Counted from the stretch's first letter, positions 1 through 6,311 are shown. The stretch: DNA of 6,561 nt from an uncultured Pseudomonadota bacterium (GCA_903864555.1 CAIPGJ010000348.1:1-6561), one strand, 5' to 3'. Numbers and translations: made by a program. The notes: a model not told the origin generated them from the letters alone.

Positions 1-736
1 CAAGGTCATCCTCTACCTCGACGACATCAGCGTCAGCTTCGACGGTTTCAAGGCCCTGAACAAGCTGACCCTGACCATCGACGCCGGCGAACTGCGCTGC
101 ATCATCGGCCCCAACGGCGCGGGCAAGACCACCATGATGGACGTGATCACCGGCAAGACGCGGCCCGATGCCGGTACCGCCTTCTTCGGCCAGTCCATCG
201 ACTTGCGCCGCCTGACCGAGCCGCAGATCGCCCATGCCGGCATCGGCCGCAAGTTCCAGAAGCCCACGGTGTTCGAGAACCACACCGTCTTCGAGAACCT
301 CGAGCTGGCCATGAAGGTCGACAAGCGCGTCAAGGCCAGCCTGTTTGCGAAACTCGATTCGGCCGCGCTCGACCGCATTGCCGACACCCTCACCCTGATC
401 CGCCTGACCGATCAGGCGGGGCGTCCCGCGGGCCTGCTGTCGCACGGCCAGAAGCAGTGGCTGGAGATCGGCATGCTGCTGATGCAGGAGCCGCGCCTGC
501 TGCTGCTGGATGAGCCGGTGGCCGGCATGACCGATGCCGAGACCGAGCGCACCGCGGAACTGTTCAATTCCCTCGCCGGCAAGCATTCGCTGGTGGTGGT
601 CGAGCACGACATGGATTTCGTCGCGCAGATCGCGCGCACGGTGACCGTGCTGCACGAGGGCAGCGTGCTGGCCGAAGGCGCCATGGACGTGGTGCAGAAC
701 GACGAGCGCGTCATTGAAGTGTATCTGGGACGATAG
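1..736 (+). CDS. urtD: Urea ABC transporter ATP-binding protein UrtD (5' partial)
   Basis: One of two cytoplasmic ATPases that drive the UrtABCDE high-affinity urea importer (branched-chain amino acid/LivG-like family). The frame is open from the left edge (first full codon at base 2) to TAG at 734-736, giving 244 visible residues; I infer that only a short N-terminal stretch is missing. Seen in order: Walker A GPNGAGKTT (107-133), the segment FQKPTVFEN, the ABC signature LSHGQKQWLEIGM (from 437), Walker B LLLLDEP followed by VAGMTDAE, and an H-loop His in VVVEHDMDF. The unusual signature LSHGQKQ and the C-terminus VIEVYLGR are typical of UrtD and separate it from LivG. An ATG at 134 is internal, because Walker A lies upstream of it. 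The stop overlaps an AGGAGG ribosome binding site serving the next reading frame, so urtD and urtE are probably cotranscribed. urtABC are expected to the left but are not in view. Confidence 0.95.
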   Translation, partial: KVILYLDDISVSFDGFKALNKLTLTIDAGELRCIIGPNGAGKTTMMDVITGKTRPDAGTAFFGQSIDLRRLTEPQIAHAGIGRKFQKPTVFENHTVFENLELAMKVDKRVKASLFAKLDSAALDRIADTLTLIRLTDQAGRPAGLLSHGQKQWLEIGMLLMQEPRLLLLDEPVAGMTDAETERTAELFNSLAGKHSLVVVEHDMDFVAQIARTVTVLHEGSVLAEGAMDVVQNDERVIEVYLGR

Positions 737-740
737 GAGG
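735..740 (+). promoter_or_regulatory. Strong ribosome binding site, now serving the truncated urtE copy
   Basis: AGGAGG overlaps the urtD stop and lies 8 nt before the ATG at 749. This is what one expects for the original urtE start. It now leads into the truncated 38-codon copy, while the intact urtE at 859 has only a weaker purine stretch (GGGAAAGG, 845-852). Confidence 0.75.
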
Positions 741-781
741 ACCATGCCATGCTGACGATCTCCGGTCTCAACCAGTACTAC

Positions 782-796
782 GGCGGCAGCGCCGCC
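782..796. repeat. Small GC hairpin at the end of repeat copy 1
   Basis: GGCGGC (782-787) and GCCGCC (791-796) are perfect inverted repeats around a 3-nt AGC loop. The left arm is part of the normal urtE sequence and the right arm belongs to the spacer, so the hairpin forms exactly at the breakpoint of the duplication. Confidence 0.5.
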
Positions 797-799
797 AGG

Positions 800-832
800 A
801 ACGGGGGGAAGCTGATGCCGCTTCCCCCCGTT
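800..832. terminator. Perfect 13-bp inverted repeat between urtD and urtE; terminator-like hairpin without a U tail
   Basis: AACGGGGGGAAGC (800-812) is followed by a 7-nt loop (TGATGCC) and its exact complement GCTTCCCCCCGTT (820-832). As RNA this is a very stable hairpin on either strand. It looks like the stem of an intrinsic terminator, but only GTTA follows it on the + strand, not a U run. It lies within the 38-codon ORF, so passing ribosomes would open it. It could weaken expression of urtE relative to urtD, or be a carried-in relic. Confidence 0.55.
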
Positions 833-858
833 ACCCCCCATGGCGGGAAAGGTACGTC

Positions 859-1551
859 ATGCTGACGATCTCAAATCTCAACCAGTACTACGGCGGCAGC
901 CATATCCTCAGGGATGTGAGCTTCGAGGTTCCCAAGGGCGCCTGCACCACGGTGCTGGGGCGCAATGGTGTGGGCAAGACCACGCTGCTGAAATGCCTGG
1001 TGGGGCTCTTGCCCGTCCGTGGGGGCACGCTGACCTTCGATGGCAAGCCGATTACCGGGTTGCCGCCCTATGAGCGCGCACGTCTGGGGATCGGCTATGT
1101 GCCGCAGGGGCGGGAGATCTTCCCGCGCCTCACCGTGGAAGAAAACCTGTTGATGGGCCTGGCCTCGAAATCCGGGCGTGGCGGCGTGCCTTCGCGCATC
1201 TATGAAATGTTCCCGGTGTTGAAAGACATGCTGCACCGGCGCGGTGGGGATCTTTCCGGCGGGCAGCAGCAGCAACTGGCCATTGGCCGCGCCCTGGCGG
1301 CCGACCCGAGGATCCTCATCCTCGACGAACCCACCGAGGGCATACAGCCGTCCATCATCAAGGACATCGGCCGGGTGATTTCATCCCTCACGAAAAGCGG
1401 TGAAATGGCGGTCCTGCTGGTGGAGCAGTACTACGATTTCGCGCGCGAACTGGCCGACCAGTACGTGGTGATGGCGCGTGGCGAAGTGATCAAGAGCGGT
1501 CCCGGCAGCGAGATGGACAGCGAGAACGTGAAGGCCATGCTGGCCATCTAG
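859..1551 (+). CDS. urtE: Urea ABC transporter ATP-binding protein UrtE
   Basis: Second cytoplasmic ATPase of the UrtABCDE urea importer, pairing with UrtD (LivF-like family). It is 230 residues, the usual length. Visible motifs: Walker A GRNGVGKTT (34-42), Q-loop Gln83 in VPQGREIFP, signature LSGGQQQQLAIGRAL (132-146), Walker B ILILDEP (152-158) followed by TEGIQPS, and VLLVEQYYDFA (185-195). Gln190 stands where many ABC ATPases have the H-loop His, as is usual in this subfamily. The ATG at 859 is chosen because it gives the full N-terminus MLTISNLNQYYGG. An earlier ATG at 749 begins a duplicated, truncated copy of the same start. The TAG stop at 1549-1551 is made of two target bases plus the first base of an IS630 element, yet the protein ends at a normal place (VKAMLAI). 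Urease genes, which often follow urtE, are not present here. Confidence 0.95.
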   Translation: MLTISNLNQYYGGSHILRDVSFEVPKGACTTVLGRNGVGKTTLLKCLVGLLPVRGGTLTFDGKPITGLPPYERARLGIGYVPQGREIFPRLTVEENLLMGLASKSGRGGVPSRIYEMFPVLKDMLHRRGGDLSGGQQQQLAIGRALAADPRILILDEPTEGIQPSIIKDIGRVISSLTKSGEMAVLLVEQYYDFARELADQYVVMARGEVIKSGPGSEMDSENVKAMLAI

Positions 1552-1559
1552 TGCTTCGT
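1549..1559. repeat. Left end of the IS: TA target duplication plus terminal inverted repeat
   Basis: TA at 1549-1550 is the target duplication and forms the first two bases of the urtE stop codon. GTGCTTCGT (1551-1559) is the terminal repeat matched at the other end. Confidence 0.7.
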
Positions 1560-2705
1560 AATTAATAGAGCCAAACGAAATTCGCCGTGTCCAACAGCTA
1601 TCAGACATGTTGGGAGATGGCGATGCGAGTGGCAAGTACGATAGAACTGGACGACGCGCAGCGGGAGAAGTTGGTGAAGCTGGCGCATTCGAACACGACT
1701 GAAGTGCGTTTGGCGCGTCGCGTGAGCATCGTGCTGCTGGCGGCCGATGGGCTGGACAGTCGCAAGATCGCCGAGTTGGTCGGAGTGGGCCGCATTCAAG
1801 TGGGCCGTTGGCGCGAGCGTTACGTGGCGGGCGGATTGAACGGCATCGAGCAAGATTTGCCGCGCGGCGGGCGCAAGCCCAAGGTAGATCCCGCGGAGAT
1901 TGTGCGCTTGACCACGCAGACCAAGCCAGAAGGCGCGACCCAGTGGAGTACCCGCACGCTGGCGACGTTGGCCGGAGTAAGCGACACCACGGTGCAGCGT
2001 ATTGGGAAGGGGCGCGGGTTGAAGCCACACCGGGTAAAGCGTTTCAAGGTGTCGCGCGATCCCAAGGTCGTCGAAAAGCTCGAAGATATCGTCGGTCGGT
2101 ATAGGTCCTCGCCTGAGCACGCGCTGGTGCTTTGTTGCGACGAGAAGCGCCAGGTGCAGGCCCTTGATCGCACCCAACCCGGCCTGTCGATGAAGCCCGG
2201 CCGTGCCGCCACCATGCCCCATGACTACAAACGCAACGGAACCACCCCCCTGTTTGCTGCGATGAGCACTCTGGACGGCACGGTCATTTAGCGCTGCGAG
2301 CAACGCCATTGCCATATTGAGCGGCGCACCTTTCTGCGTCAGATCAAGCGCGAAACGCCCAAGGACAAATCGCTTCATCTGACCTGCGACCACTACGCCA
2401 CCCACAAGCATCCGAAGGTCAAGGAGTGGCTGGCCTCGCATCCGCAGATCCATGTGCATTTCACCCCGACCTCCGCGTTTTGGCTCAACATGGTCGAGCG
2501 ATTCTTCGGCGATATCACGATCGAGCGCCTGCGCAACGGCGTGTTTCGCAGCGTCCCCGAACTGACCACTGCAATCAAGGAGTACATCAATTCGCACAAT
2601 AAAAATCCCAAGCCTTTCGTCTGGCCTGCCAAGGCCAATGACATCCTTGCCAAGCTTATCCGCGCCAACAGCCGATTAAGTTCCAAACAGAACGAAGCAC
2701 TACAC
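1551..2705 (+). mobile_element. IS630-family insertion sequence, about 1155 bp, probably non-autonomous
   Basis: The left end GTGCTTCGT (1551-1559) is repeated in inverted form near the right end (ACGAAGCAC, 2692-2700). I place the right boundary at 2705 because the sequence is then flanked by TA on both sides (1549-1550 and 2706-2707). Removing the element then restores CTAG, the known preferred target of IS630, as well as the native urtE stop. An alternative boundary at 2700 with TA at 2701-2702 also fits the 9-bp repeat, but it would give an empty site in which urtE reads on for 17 more codons. The single gene inside is an IS630-type DDE transposase with a premature stop. The size fits the family (about 1.1-1.2 kb). 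Confidence 0.88.
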
Positions 2706-2708
2706 TAG
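1623..2708 (+). pseudogene. IS630-family DDE transposase interrupted by one amber codon
   Basis: A single reading frame runs to TAG 2706-2708 and is broken only by TAG at 2289-2291. Read through the amber, it gives about 361 residues from the ATG at 1623, normal for the family. I prefer that start for its GGGAG at 6 nt spacing; GTG 1587 and ATG 1617 are in frame upstream. The N-terminal part has helix-turn-helix character (RKIAELVGVGRIQVGRW; TLATLAGVSDTTVQRI). The catalytic triad is intact: Asp in LCCDEK (2139-2141), Asp in LTCDHYATHK (2388-2390) and Glu in WLNMVERFF (2496-2498), with 35 residues between the last two. The amber falls between the first and second Asp, so neither fragment alone can be a full catalyst. 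The C-terminus RLSSKQNEALH is family-like. The final stop uses bases of the target DNA. One substitution is enough to explain the loss, which suggests recent inactivation. Confidence 0.88.
2692..2707. repeat. Right end of the IS: terminal inverted repeat plus TA target duplication
   Basis: ACGAAGCAC (2692-2700) is the exact complement of the left repeat. It is followed by TACAC (2701-2705), which the left end lacks. TA at 2706-2707 begins the displaced TAG codon. Confidence 0.65.
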
Positions 2709-2752
2709 CCGGCCATCGTCCAAATTGGCGGCATCACGTTTGCTTTCATCTT

Positions 2753-2856
2753 AGGGAGGCACTGAACAAGTGGGCTACGCCCCCTTGTCTGTCCCCCACG
2801 TCAGAGGAAACAGTTGAACGGTGATCCTCGATTCGAGGCTTGATCAGTGTTTCCTT
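2753..2856. repeat. 104-bp segment with imperfect inverted-repeat ends (possible MITE or IS remnant)
   Basis: The left end (2753-2770, AGGGAGGCACTGAACAAG) and the complement of the right end (2839-2856, AAGGAAACACTGATCAAG) match at 14 of 18 positions. There is no reading frame of note inside. Two hairpins fill the interior: 2766-2788 (10-bp arms, one mismatch, loop TAC) and 2804-2856 (outer arms GGAAACA/TGTTTCC, inner arms CCTCG/CGAGG). I see no convincing target duplication. It could be a non-autonomous element, the fused ends of an IS whose middle was deleted, or just structured intergenic RNA. Confidence 0.45.
2766..2788. terminator. Hairpin in the urtE-downstream region, weak terminator candidate
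   Basis: ACAAGTGGGC and GCCCCCTTGT are inverted repeats with one mismatch around a 3-nt loop. The bases after it (CTGTCCCCC) are pyrimidine-rich but not a U run. It could end transcription coming from urtE or the IS. Confidence 0.3.
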
Positions 2857-2954
2857 GGCAATGCGTTCAGGCGAACAAGTGCATTACATTGACCCCTGCA
2901 AGCGGGGGGGGCACCCAGGCCGCGCTGGCAGAGGCAGCCGATTTAACAGGAGCA

Positions 2955-3392
2955 ATGACTGTGAGTGAACCGATTGAAGTGCTGGAAAGCGCCCCTGGCA
3001 GGCCGGAAGAGGGCCTGGTCGCCTGGACCCATGTCATCTACGCGCTGCACGCGTTGGCGGTACTGATTGGGGCCACCTCTGCGGCCACCATCGTCGGCGC
3101 GTTTGTCTTCAGCGTGCCATCGATCATCGCCGTCATTCTGACTTATGTGAAGCGCAGCGATGCCAAAGGCACCTTCCTGGAGTCCCATTTCACCTGGTCC
3201 CTGCGGACCTTCTGGTTTGCGGTGATCTGGGGCATCGGCGCCACGGTGCTGACCTTCATCCTCATTGCCACCATCGTCGGCATCCTGGTGGCCTGGCTGC
3301 CGATACTAGTGCTGGGCGTCTGGGTGGCTTATCGTGTCATCCGCGGCTGGCTGGCCCTCAAGGACGGCAAGGCCCTGCCTTTGTCTGGCTGA
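2955..3392 (+). CDS. Small integral membrane protein, DUF4870-like
   Basis: A 145-residue protein of unknown function, resembling the DUF4870-type membrane proteins common in betaproteobacteria. The N-terminus (about 20 residues) is acidic and soluble. Hydrophobic segments lie at about 21-39 and 44-65, then a long hydrophobic stretch at about 86-128 that should cross the membrane twice. The loop between has KRSDAKGTFLESHFTWSLRTFW, and the C-terminus YRVIRGWLALKDGK is positively charged; both look like the family's conserved parts. AGGAG at 2948-2952 lies only 2 nt before ATG 2955 but 8 nt before GTG 2961, so the true start could be GTG 2961 (MSEPIEVL...). The frame is open back to 2847, but that extension starts inside the repeat segment, has no ribosome binding site and is not family-like. 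It converges on dacB with a 10-bp gap. No clear promoter is seen. Confidence 0.82.
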   Translation: MTVSEPIEVLESAPGRPEEGLVAWTHVIYALHALAVLIGATSAATIVGAFVFSVPSIIAVILTYVKRSDAKGTFLESHFTWSLRTFWFAVIWGIGATVLTFILIATIVGILVAWLPILVLGVWVAYRVIRGWLALKDGKALPLSG

Positions 3393-3402
3393 TTGCAGTG
3401 GT

Positions 3403-4923
3403 TCAGCAGCCGCCCCTGGGGTGGCAGTCCTGACGCGTGCCACCGGAGGCGTAGACCCAGCGTAGCAGCGCATCCTGGGCCTCCTGGGCGGCCGGCGCAT
3501 TGGCATGATTGACAATAAACACCACCACATGGCGGCGGCCGCTGCGGTCCAGCATGTAGCCGGCGATGGCACGCACGTCGAACAGGGTGCCGGTCTTGAT
3601 GTGCGCCTGGCCAGCCACCGCCGATGAATTGAGCCGGCGTTTCATGGTGCCGTCGTAGGCGACCAGCGGCAGGGAGGCCATCAGTTCCGGCATCACCGGG
3701 CTGCGGAAGGCTACCTGCAGCAATTCGGCCATGCTGGCGGCGCTGATGCGCTCCACGCGCGACAGTCCCGAACCATTGTCCACCACCAGTTCAGGCACTT
3801 GCAGGGCACGCTGGGTCAGCCAGGAGCGTAGCACCTGGGCTGAGGCCGGGGGATTGCCGGGTGTCTTGAGGCTTTCGCTGGAGAGCGTGAGATAGAGTTG
3901 CCGCGCCATCACGTTGTTGCTGTACTTGTTGATGTCCCGCACGATTTCGGCGAGCGAGGGCGACTCGTGGGTGTACAGCACGCGGGCATCGGGCGGGGCG
4001 GCGCCGTCACGCCAGCCACCGCTCAGGCTGCCGCCGGACTCCTCCCAGATCTGCCGGAACACGCCGTGGATGTAATGGGGGTGGGAGAGCAGTGCGACAT
4101 TCCAGGTCTTCTCGCCGCATTCGGCCGGGTAGCTGCCGGCAAAGCTGACGCGCGCCTGCGCCGAGCCGCCCTGGAAATCCGCTTTCAGCTGGGCGCGCCA
4201 GTCATTGCAGGGGCCGCTGGCAAGCCGCACGGATTGGGTGAGTTCCAGTTGGGCCGGCTTCGGTTCGGCCAGCACCTGCACACGATTGCGCAGGGCATCG
4301 GGCAGGAAGGTGAAGCGCACCGCCTTGAAGTTGAACATCAGCGCATCGGGGCCGACGTTGTAGGGGCGCAGGGGTTCGGCATCGAAGCGCGAGGGATCGT
4401 GATCGCCGCCATTGAAGTAACTGCGGTCCAGCACCAGGTCGCCGCGGATGTGACGCAGGCCGCGCGCGCGCAGCGAGCGCGTCATCAGCCACAGGTTCTC
4501 CAGGGTCAGCTTGGGGTCGCCCCCGCCCTTGAGGATCAGGTCCCCTTCGAGCGTGTCCCCATTGAGCGTGCCGGTGGTCAGGACCTGGGTTTTCCAGGTG
4601 AAGTTGGGGCCCAGCAGGTCCAGTGCCGCGAAGGTGGTCACCAGCTTCATGGTGGAGGCCGGGTTGAGTGCGCGCTCCGCATTCAGGCTGAGCAGGGGGC
4701 GGCTTTCCCCCAGCGGCAGCACCACGATGGCGGCCGCCGAGGGCGGGATGGCGGCCGACTTCAGGGCGGCGGCGACTTCCGCAGGAATGCGCTCCTGAGC
4801 CAGTATTGCAGGGGCCGCCTGAAGCGCGCACAAGCCCAGCAGTGTGGCCCAGCCATGGACCAGCGCCTGTCGCAGGGGCCGGCGTGAGCGGGCAGGGTCT
4901 GCTGGTGGAAGCGGTGTGGCCAC
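3403..4923 (-). CDS. dacB: D-alanyl-D-alanine carboxypeptidase/endopeptidase (PBP4, DacB)
   Basis: A 506-residue class C penicillin-binding protein (peptidase family S13) that trims D-Ala from peptidoglycan stem peptides and cuts cross-links in the periplasm. The N-terminus has a basic stretch (RSRRPLRQ), a hydrophobic core (about 21-42) and a likely signal-peptidase site after AILA, before QERIP. All three active-site motifs are present: S90-T-M-K93 (nucleophile Ser90), S335-N-N337 in KYSNNVMARQ, and K443-T-G in HIKTGTL. DNGSGLSR (382-389) is another family motif. The region between the first and second motifs carries the long insert typical of PBP4. The start is GTG at 4923, supported by GGAGG 7 nt upstream; an ATG nearby is in another frame. 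The C-terminus (QDCHPRGGC) is unusual in having two Cys. cbpM lies 135 bp upstream on the same strand, but the functions are unrelated. Confidence 0.95.
   Translation of the reverse strand: MATPLPPADPARSRRPLRQALVHGWATLLGLCALQAAPAILAQERIPAEVAAALKSAAIPPSAAAIVVLPLGESRPLLSLNAERALNPASTMKLVTTFAALDLLGPNFTWKTQVLTTGTLNGDTLEGDLILKGGGDPKLTLENLWLMTRSLRARGLRHIRGDLVLDRSYFNGGDHDPSRFDAEPLRPYNVGPDALMFNFKAVRFTFLPDALRNRVQVLAEPKPAQLELTQSVRLASGPCNDWRAQLKADFQGGSAQARVSFAGSYPAECGEKTWNVALLSHPHYIHGVFRQIWEESGGSLSGGWRDGAAPPDARVLYTHESPSLAEIVRDINKYSNNVMARQLYLTLSSESLKTPGNPPASAQVLRSWLTQRALQVPELVVDNGSGLSRVERISAASMAELLQVAFRSPVMPELMASLPLVAYDGTMKRRLNSSAVAGQAHIKTGTLFDVRAIAGYMLDRSGRRHVVVFIVNHANAPAAQEAQDALLRWVYASGGTRQDCHPRGGC
3409..3425. 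terminator. Possible bidirectional terminator stem between convergent genes
   Basis: GCCGCCC (3409-3415) and GGGTGGC (3419-3425) can pair over 7 bp, including one G-U pair, with a CTG loop. It lies in the last codons of dacB, 16 bp after the end of the convergent membrane protein gene. No U run follows on either strand, so the call is weak. Confidence 0.25.
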
Positions 4924-4930
4924 TCATGAA

Positions 4931-4935
4931 CCTCC
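4931..4935 (-). promoter_or_regulatory. Ribosome binding site deciding the GTG start of dacB
   Basis: GGAGG on the - strand is 7 nt from GTG 4923. It is only 3 nt from an out-of-frame ATG that would give a product unrelated to PBP4. Confidence 0.7.
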
Positions 4936-5012
4936 AGGACTGGAAGCCGGGAGTATGCCCCAGCGGCAGCGTGCTGCATCAGGCCGTGTGGCGGGTGCCT
5001 GCCGGGAGGGCC

Positions 5013-5030
5013 GGTGGCCGGATGGCCACC
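5013..5030. terminator. Hairpin after cbpM, possible weak terminator
   Basis: GGTGGCC (5013-5019) and GGCCACC (5024-5030) form a perfect 7-bp stem with a 4-nt loop, starting 28 bp past the cbpM stop on the - strand. No U tract follows. It is the only structured element I see in the 135-bp gap between cbpM and dacB, where I also see no convincing dacB promoter. Confidence 0.35.
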
Positions 5031-5058
5031 CGCTACTGCCGCCAGATCAGTGCAGCGT

Positions 5059-5379
5059 TCAGCGCAGTAACTGGCACTCCAGTTCGCGCATCCTTCGTTC
5101 CATTTCATCCATGCGCTCGATCAGGCCGAGCACCAGCGACGTGGCCTGGGTGTCCAGTTCGAACTCCATGTGCAGCCCGTAGGCGCGGCGTGCGATCAGT
5201 GCGGTGCGGGCGGGAAAGGTCCAGGCGTCGGCCTGCAGTCCTTCCGGCTCGAGCGCGCCGGACTCCACCAGCGCCTGCAATTCATCCCGGCTGAAGCCGG
5301 TGAGCTGCAGCATCTCGGCCAGGTGCAGGCGCGTGCTGTCGTCGAGGAATTGCAGGGTGTCGATGATGGGATCGTTCAT
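5059..5379 (-). CDS. cbpM: Chaperone modulator CbpM
   Basis: A 106-residue protein. CbpM binds the J-domain of CbpA and blocks its co-chaperone and DNA-binding activity. The central part, [22 protein letters not shown], is the MerR-like winged-helix segment of the family. It is followed by an aromatic/basic stretch ([21 protein letters not shown]) and a C-terminal coiled-coil-like helix (about 82-104: [19 protein letters not shown]). Length matches the family (about 100 residues). The start ATG (5379) shares bases with the cbpA stop as ATGA, so translation is probably coupled and keeps inhibitor and target in proportion. The frame is open further upstream, but only as an out-of-frame overlap with cbpA. 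Confidence 0.9.
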   Translation of the reverse strand: MNDPIIDTLQFLDDSTRLHLAEMLQLTGFSRDELQALVESGALEPEGLQADAWTFPARTALIARRAYGLHMEFELDTQATSLVLGLIERMDEMERRMRELECQLLR

Positions 5380-6311
5380 GCCAGGTGCTCCCTGGGATTG
5401 AAGCCGGAGATCTGGCCCAACTGCTCGTACAGCGCCTTTTCCTGCTCTCCCGGGTGCGCGGGCACGACGATGGTGAGCACGCAATACAGGTCCCCGGCGC
5501 TGCCACCCGGACGGGCGAGGCCCCTGCCTGTCACGCGCAGCTTCTGCCCGGCTTTGGCGCCGGGCCGGATATTCAGCGCCACGCGTCCTTCCAGCGTGGG
5601 GACTTCCACGCTGGTGCCGAGCACCGCCTCCGAGGGCGTAATGGGCAACTCCAGGTAGAGGTCGTGCCCGGCTACCTTGAACAGCCGGTGTGGTCTGAGC
5701 TTGATGTTGAGGAAGAGGTCGCCTGCCGGGCCGCCGTTGTGGCCTGGCCCGCCTTTGCCGGGGACGCGCAGGCGCTGGCCGTCCGTCGCGCCCTTGGGCA
5801 CGCGCACGCGCATCGTCTTCTGGCTGTGCACCACGCGTCCGCCGGCCAGGCGCTCGGGCACCGCCAGATCGAGGCTGAGCTCCATGCCGCGTGCGGCGTC
5901 TTCCAGCGACAGTTCGGTGTTGGCCTCGAAGTTCTGCCCAGGGGTGGCGAAGTTGCCGCCGCGGCCGAAACCGTTGCCCCGGCGCGCGCCACCGCCACCG
6001 AACATCTCGAACAGGTCGCCCAGGTCGACGCCTTCAGCTCCGCCGTGGCTGTAGCGGGTTTCCCAACCGGGCGGCGGGCGAAAGTCCTCGCCAGGCCGGT
6101 GCCGGCCCAACTGGTCGTAGGCCGCGCGCTTGTCCTTGTCCGAGAGGGTCTGGTAGGCCTCGGCGACCTCCTTGAACCTCTCCTCGGCATTTTTTTCCTT
6201 GGAGACATCCGGGTGGTATTTGCGGGCGAGCTTGCGGTAGGCCTTCTTGATGTCTTCATCAGAGGCCGCCCGTTCCACGCCGAGCGCAGCGTAATAGTCT
6301 TTGTATTTCAT
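5376..6311 (-). CDS. cbpA: DnaJ-like co-chaperone / curved-DNA-binding protein CbpA
   Basis: A 311-residue type II (zinc-finger-free) J-domain protein that stimulates DnaK and, in E. coli, also binds curved DNA. The J-domain spans about 1-70 ([12 protein letters not shown]...), with the HPD motif at 33-35, followed by a Gly/Phe-rich linker (about 90-125; [20 protein letters not shown]). Two C-terminal beta domains follow (about 130-290), with [18 protein letters not shown] (215-232) characteristic. No CxxCxGxG zinc repeats are present, so this is not DnaJ. The start at 6311 is chosen because the J-domain begins there in relatives. However, that ATG lacks a clear ribosome binding site, while an in-frame ATG at 6434 has GGAGG at 5 nt. 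It overlaps cbpM by 4 nt at its 3' end. A perfect CIRCE operator lies 172 bp upstream, suggesting control by HrcA. Confidence 0.93.
   Translation of the reverse strand: MKYKDYYAALGVERAASDEDIKKAYRKLARKYHPDVSKEKNAEERFKEVAEAYQTLSDKDKRAAYDQLGRHRPGEDFRPPPGWETRYSHGGAEGVDLGDLFEMFGGGGARRGNGFGRGGNFATPGQNFEANTELSLEDAARGMELSLDLAVPERLAGGRVVHSQKTMRVRVPKGATDGQRLRVPGKGGPGHNGGPAGDLFLNIKLRPHRLFKVAGHDLYLELPITPSEAVLGTSVEVPTLEGRVALNIRPGAKAGQKLRVTGRGLARPGGSAGDLYCVLTIVVPAHPGEQEKALYEQLGQISGFNPREHLA

Larger units (their letters stand above)
749..865 (+). pseudogene. Truncated duplicate of the urtE 5' end, read as a 38-codon upstream ORF
   Basis: The ATG at 749 starts MLTISGLNQYYGGS, which matches the urtE N-terminus (MLTISNLNQYYGGS) except at one residue. 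After 14 codons the match stops. The frame then runs through unrelated sequence rich in Gly and Pro and ends at TGA 863-865. That stop overlaps the intact urtE start as ATGCTGA, so ribosomes finishing this ORF would stop 4 bp inside urtE and could reinitiate there. The ORF has the best ribosome binding site in the intergenic region. I read it as the stump of the original urtE start left by a rearrangement. Whether it now acts as a translated leader coupling urtD to urtE is inference. The peptide itself has no domain I recognise. Confidence 0.75.
749..900 (+). repeat. 42-bp direct repeat (749-790 and 859-900) of the urtE start
   Basis: The two copies are offset by exactly 110 bp and match at 39 of 42 positions. 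The only differences are in codons 5-6 (TCCGGT against TCAAAT). The match begins at the ATG and ends after the codons for GGS. Upstream flanks (urtD tail against the hairpin spacer) are unrelated, so this is not a simple tandem duplication of a longer block. Confidence 0.9.

Noticed and set aside
134..736. ATG at 134 as the urtD start
   Set aside because: The Walker A motif lies just upstream in the same open frame, so the gene continues to the left edge.
1426..1431. Gln in place of the H-loop His in UrtE as a defect
   Set aside because: The VEQ form at this point is usual for LivF/UrtE-type ATPases, so it is a family trait and not a lesion.
1548..2597. Long - strand open frame across the IS
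   Set aside because: It is the antisense shadow of the transposase, which has family motifs on both sides of its amber codon.
2847..2954. In-frame upstream extension of the membrane protein gene from GTG 2847
   Set aside because: It starts inside the repeat segment, has no ribosome binding site, runs through the G8 tract and does not resemble the family, while ATG 2955/GTG 2961 follow AGGAG.
3898..4887. Long + strand open frame opposite dacB
   Set aside because: It lies wholly antisense to a gene with all PBP4 motifs. Its Gly/Gln/His/Arg-rich translation is typical of GC-rich antisense frames.
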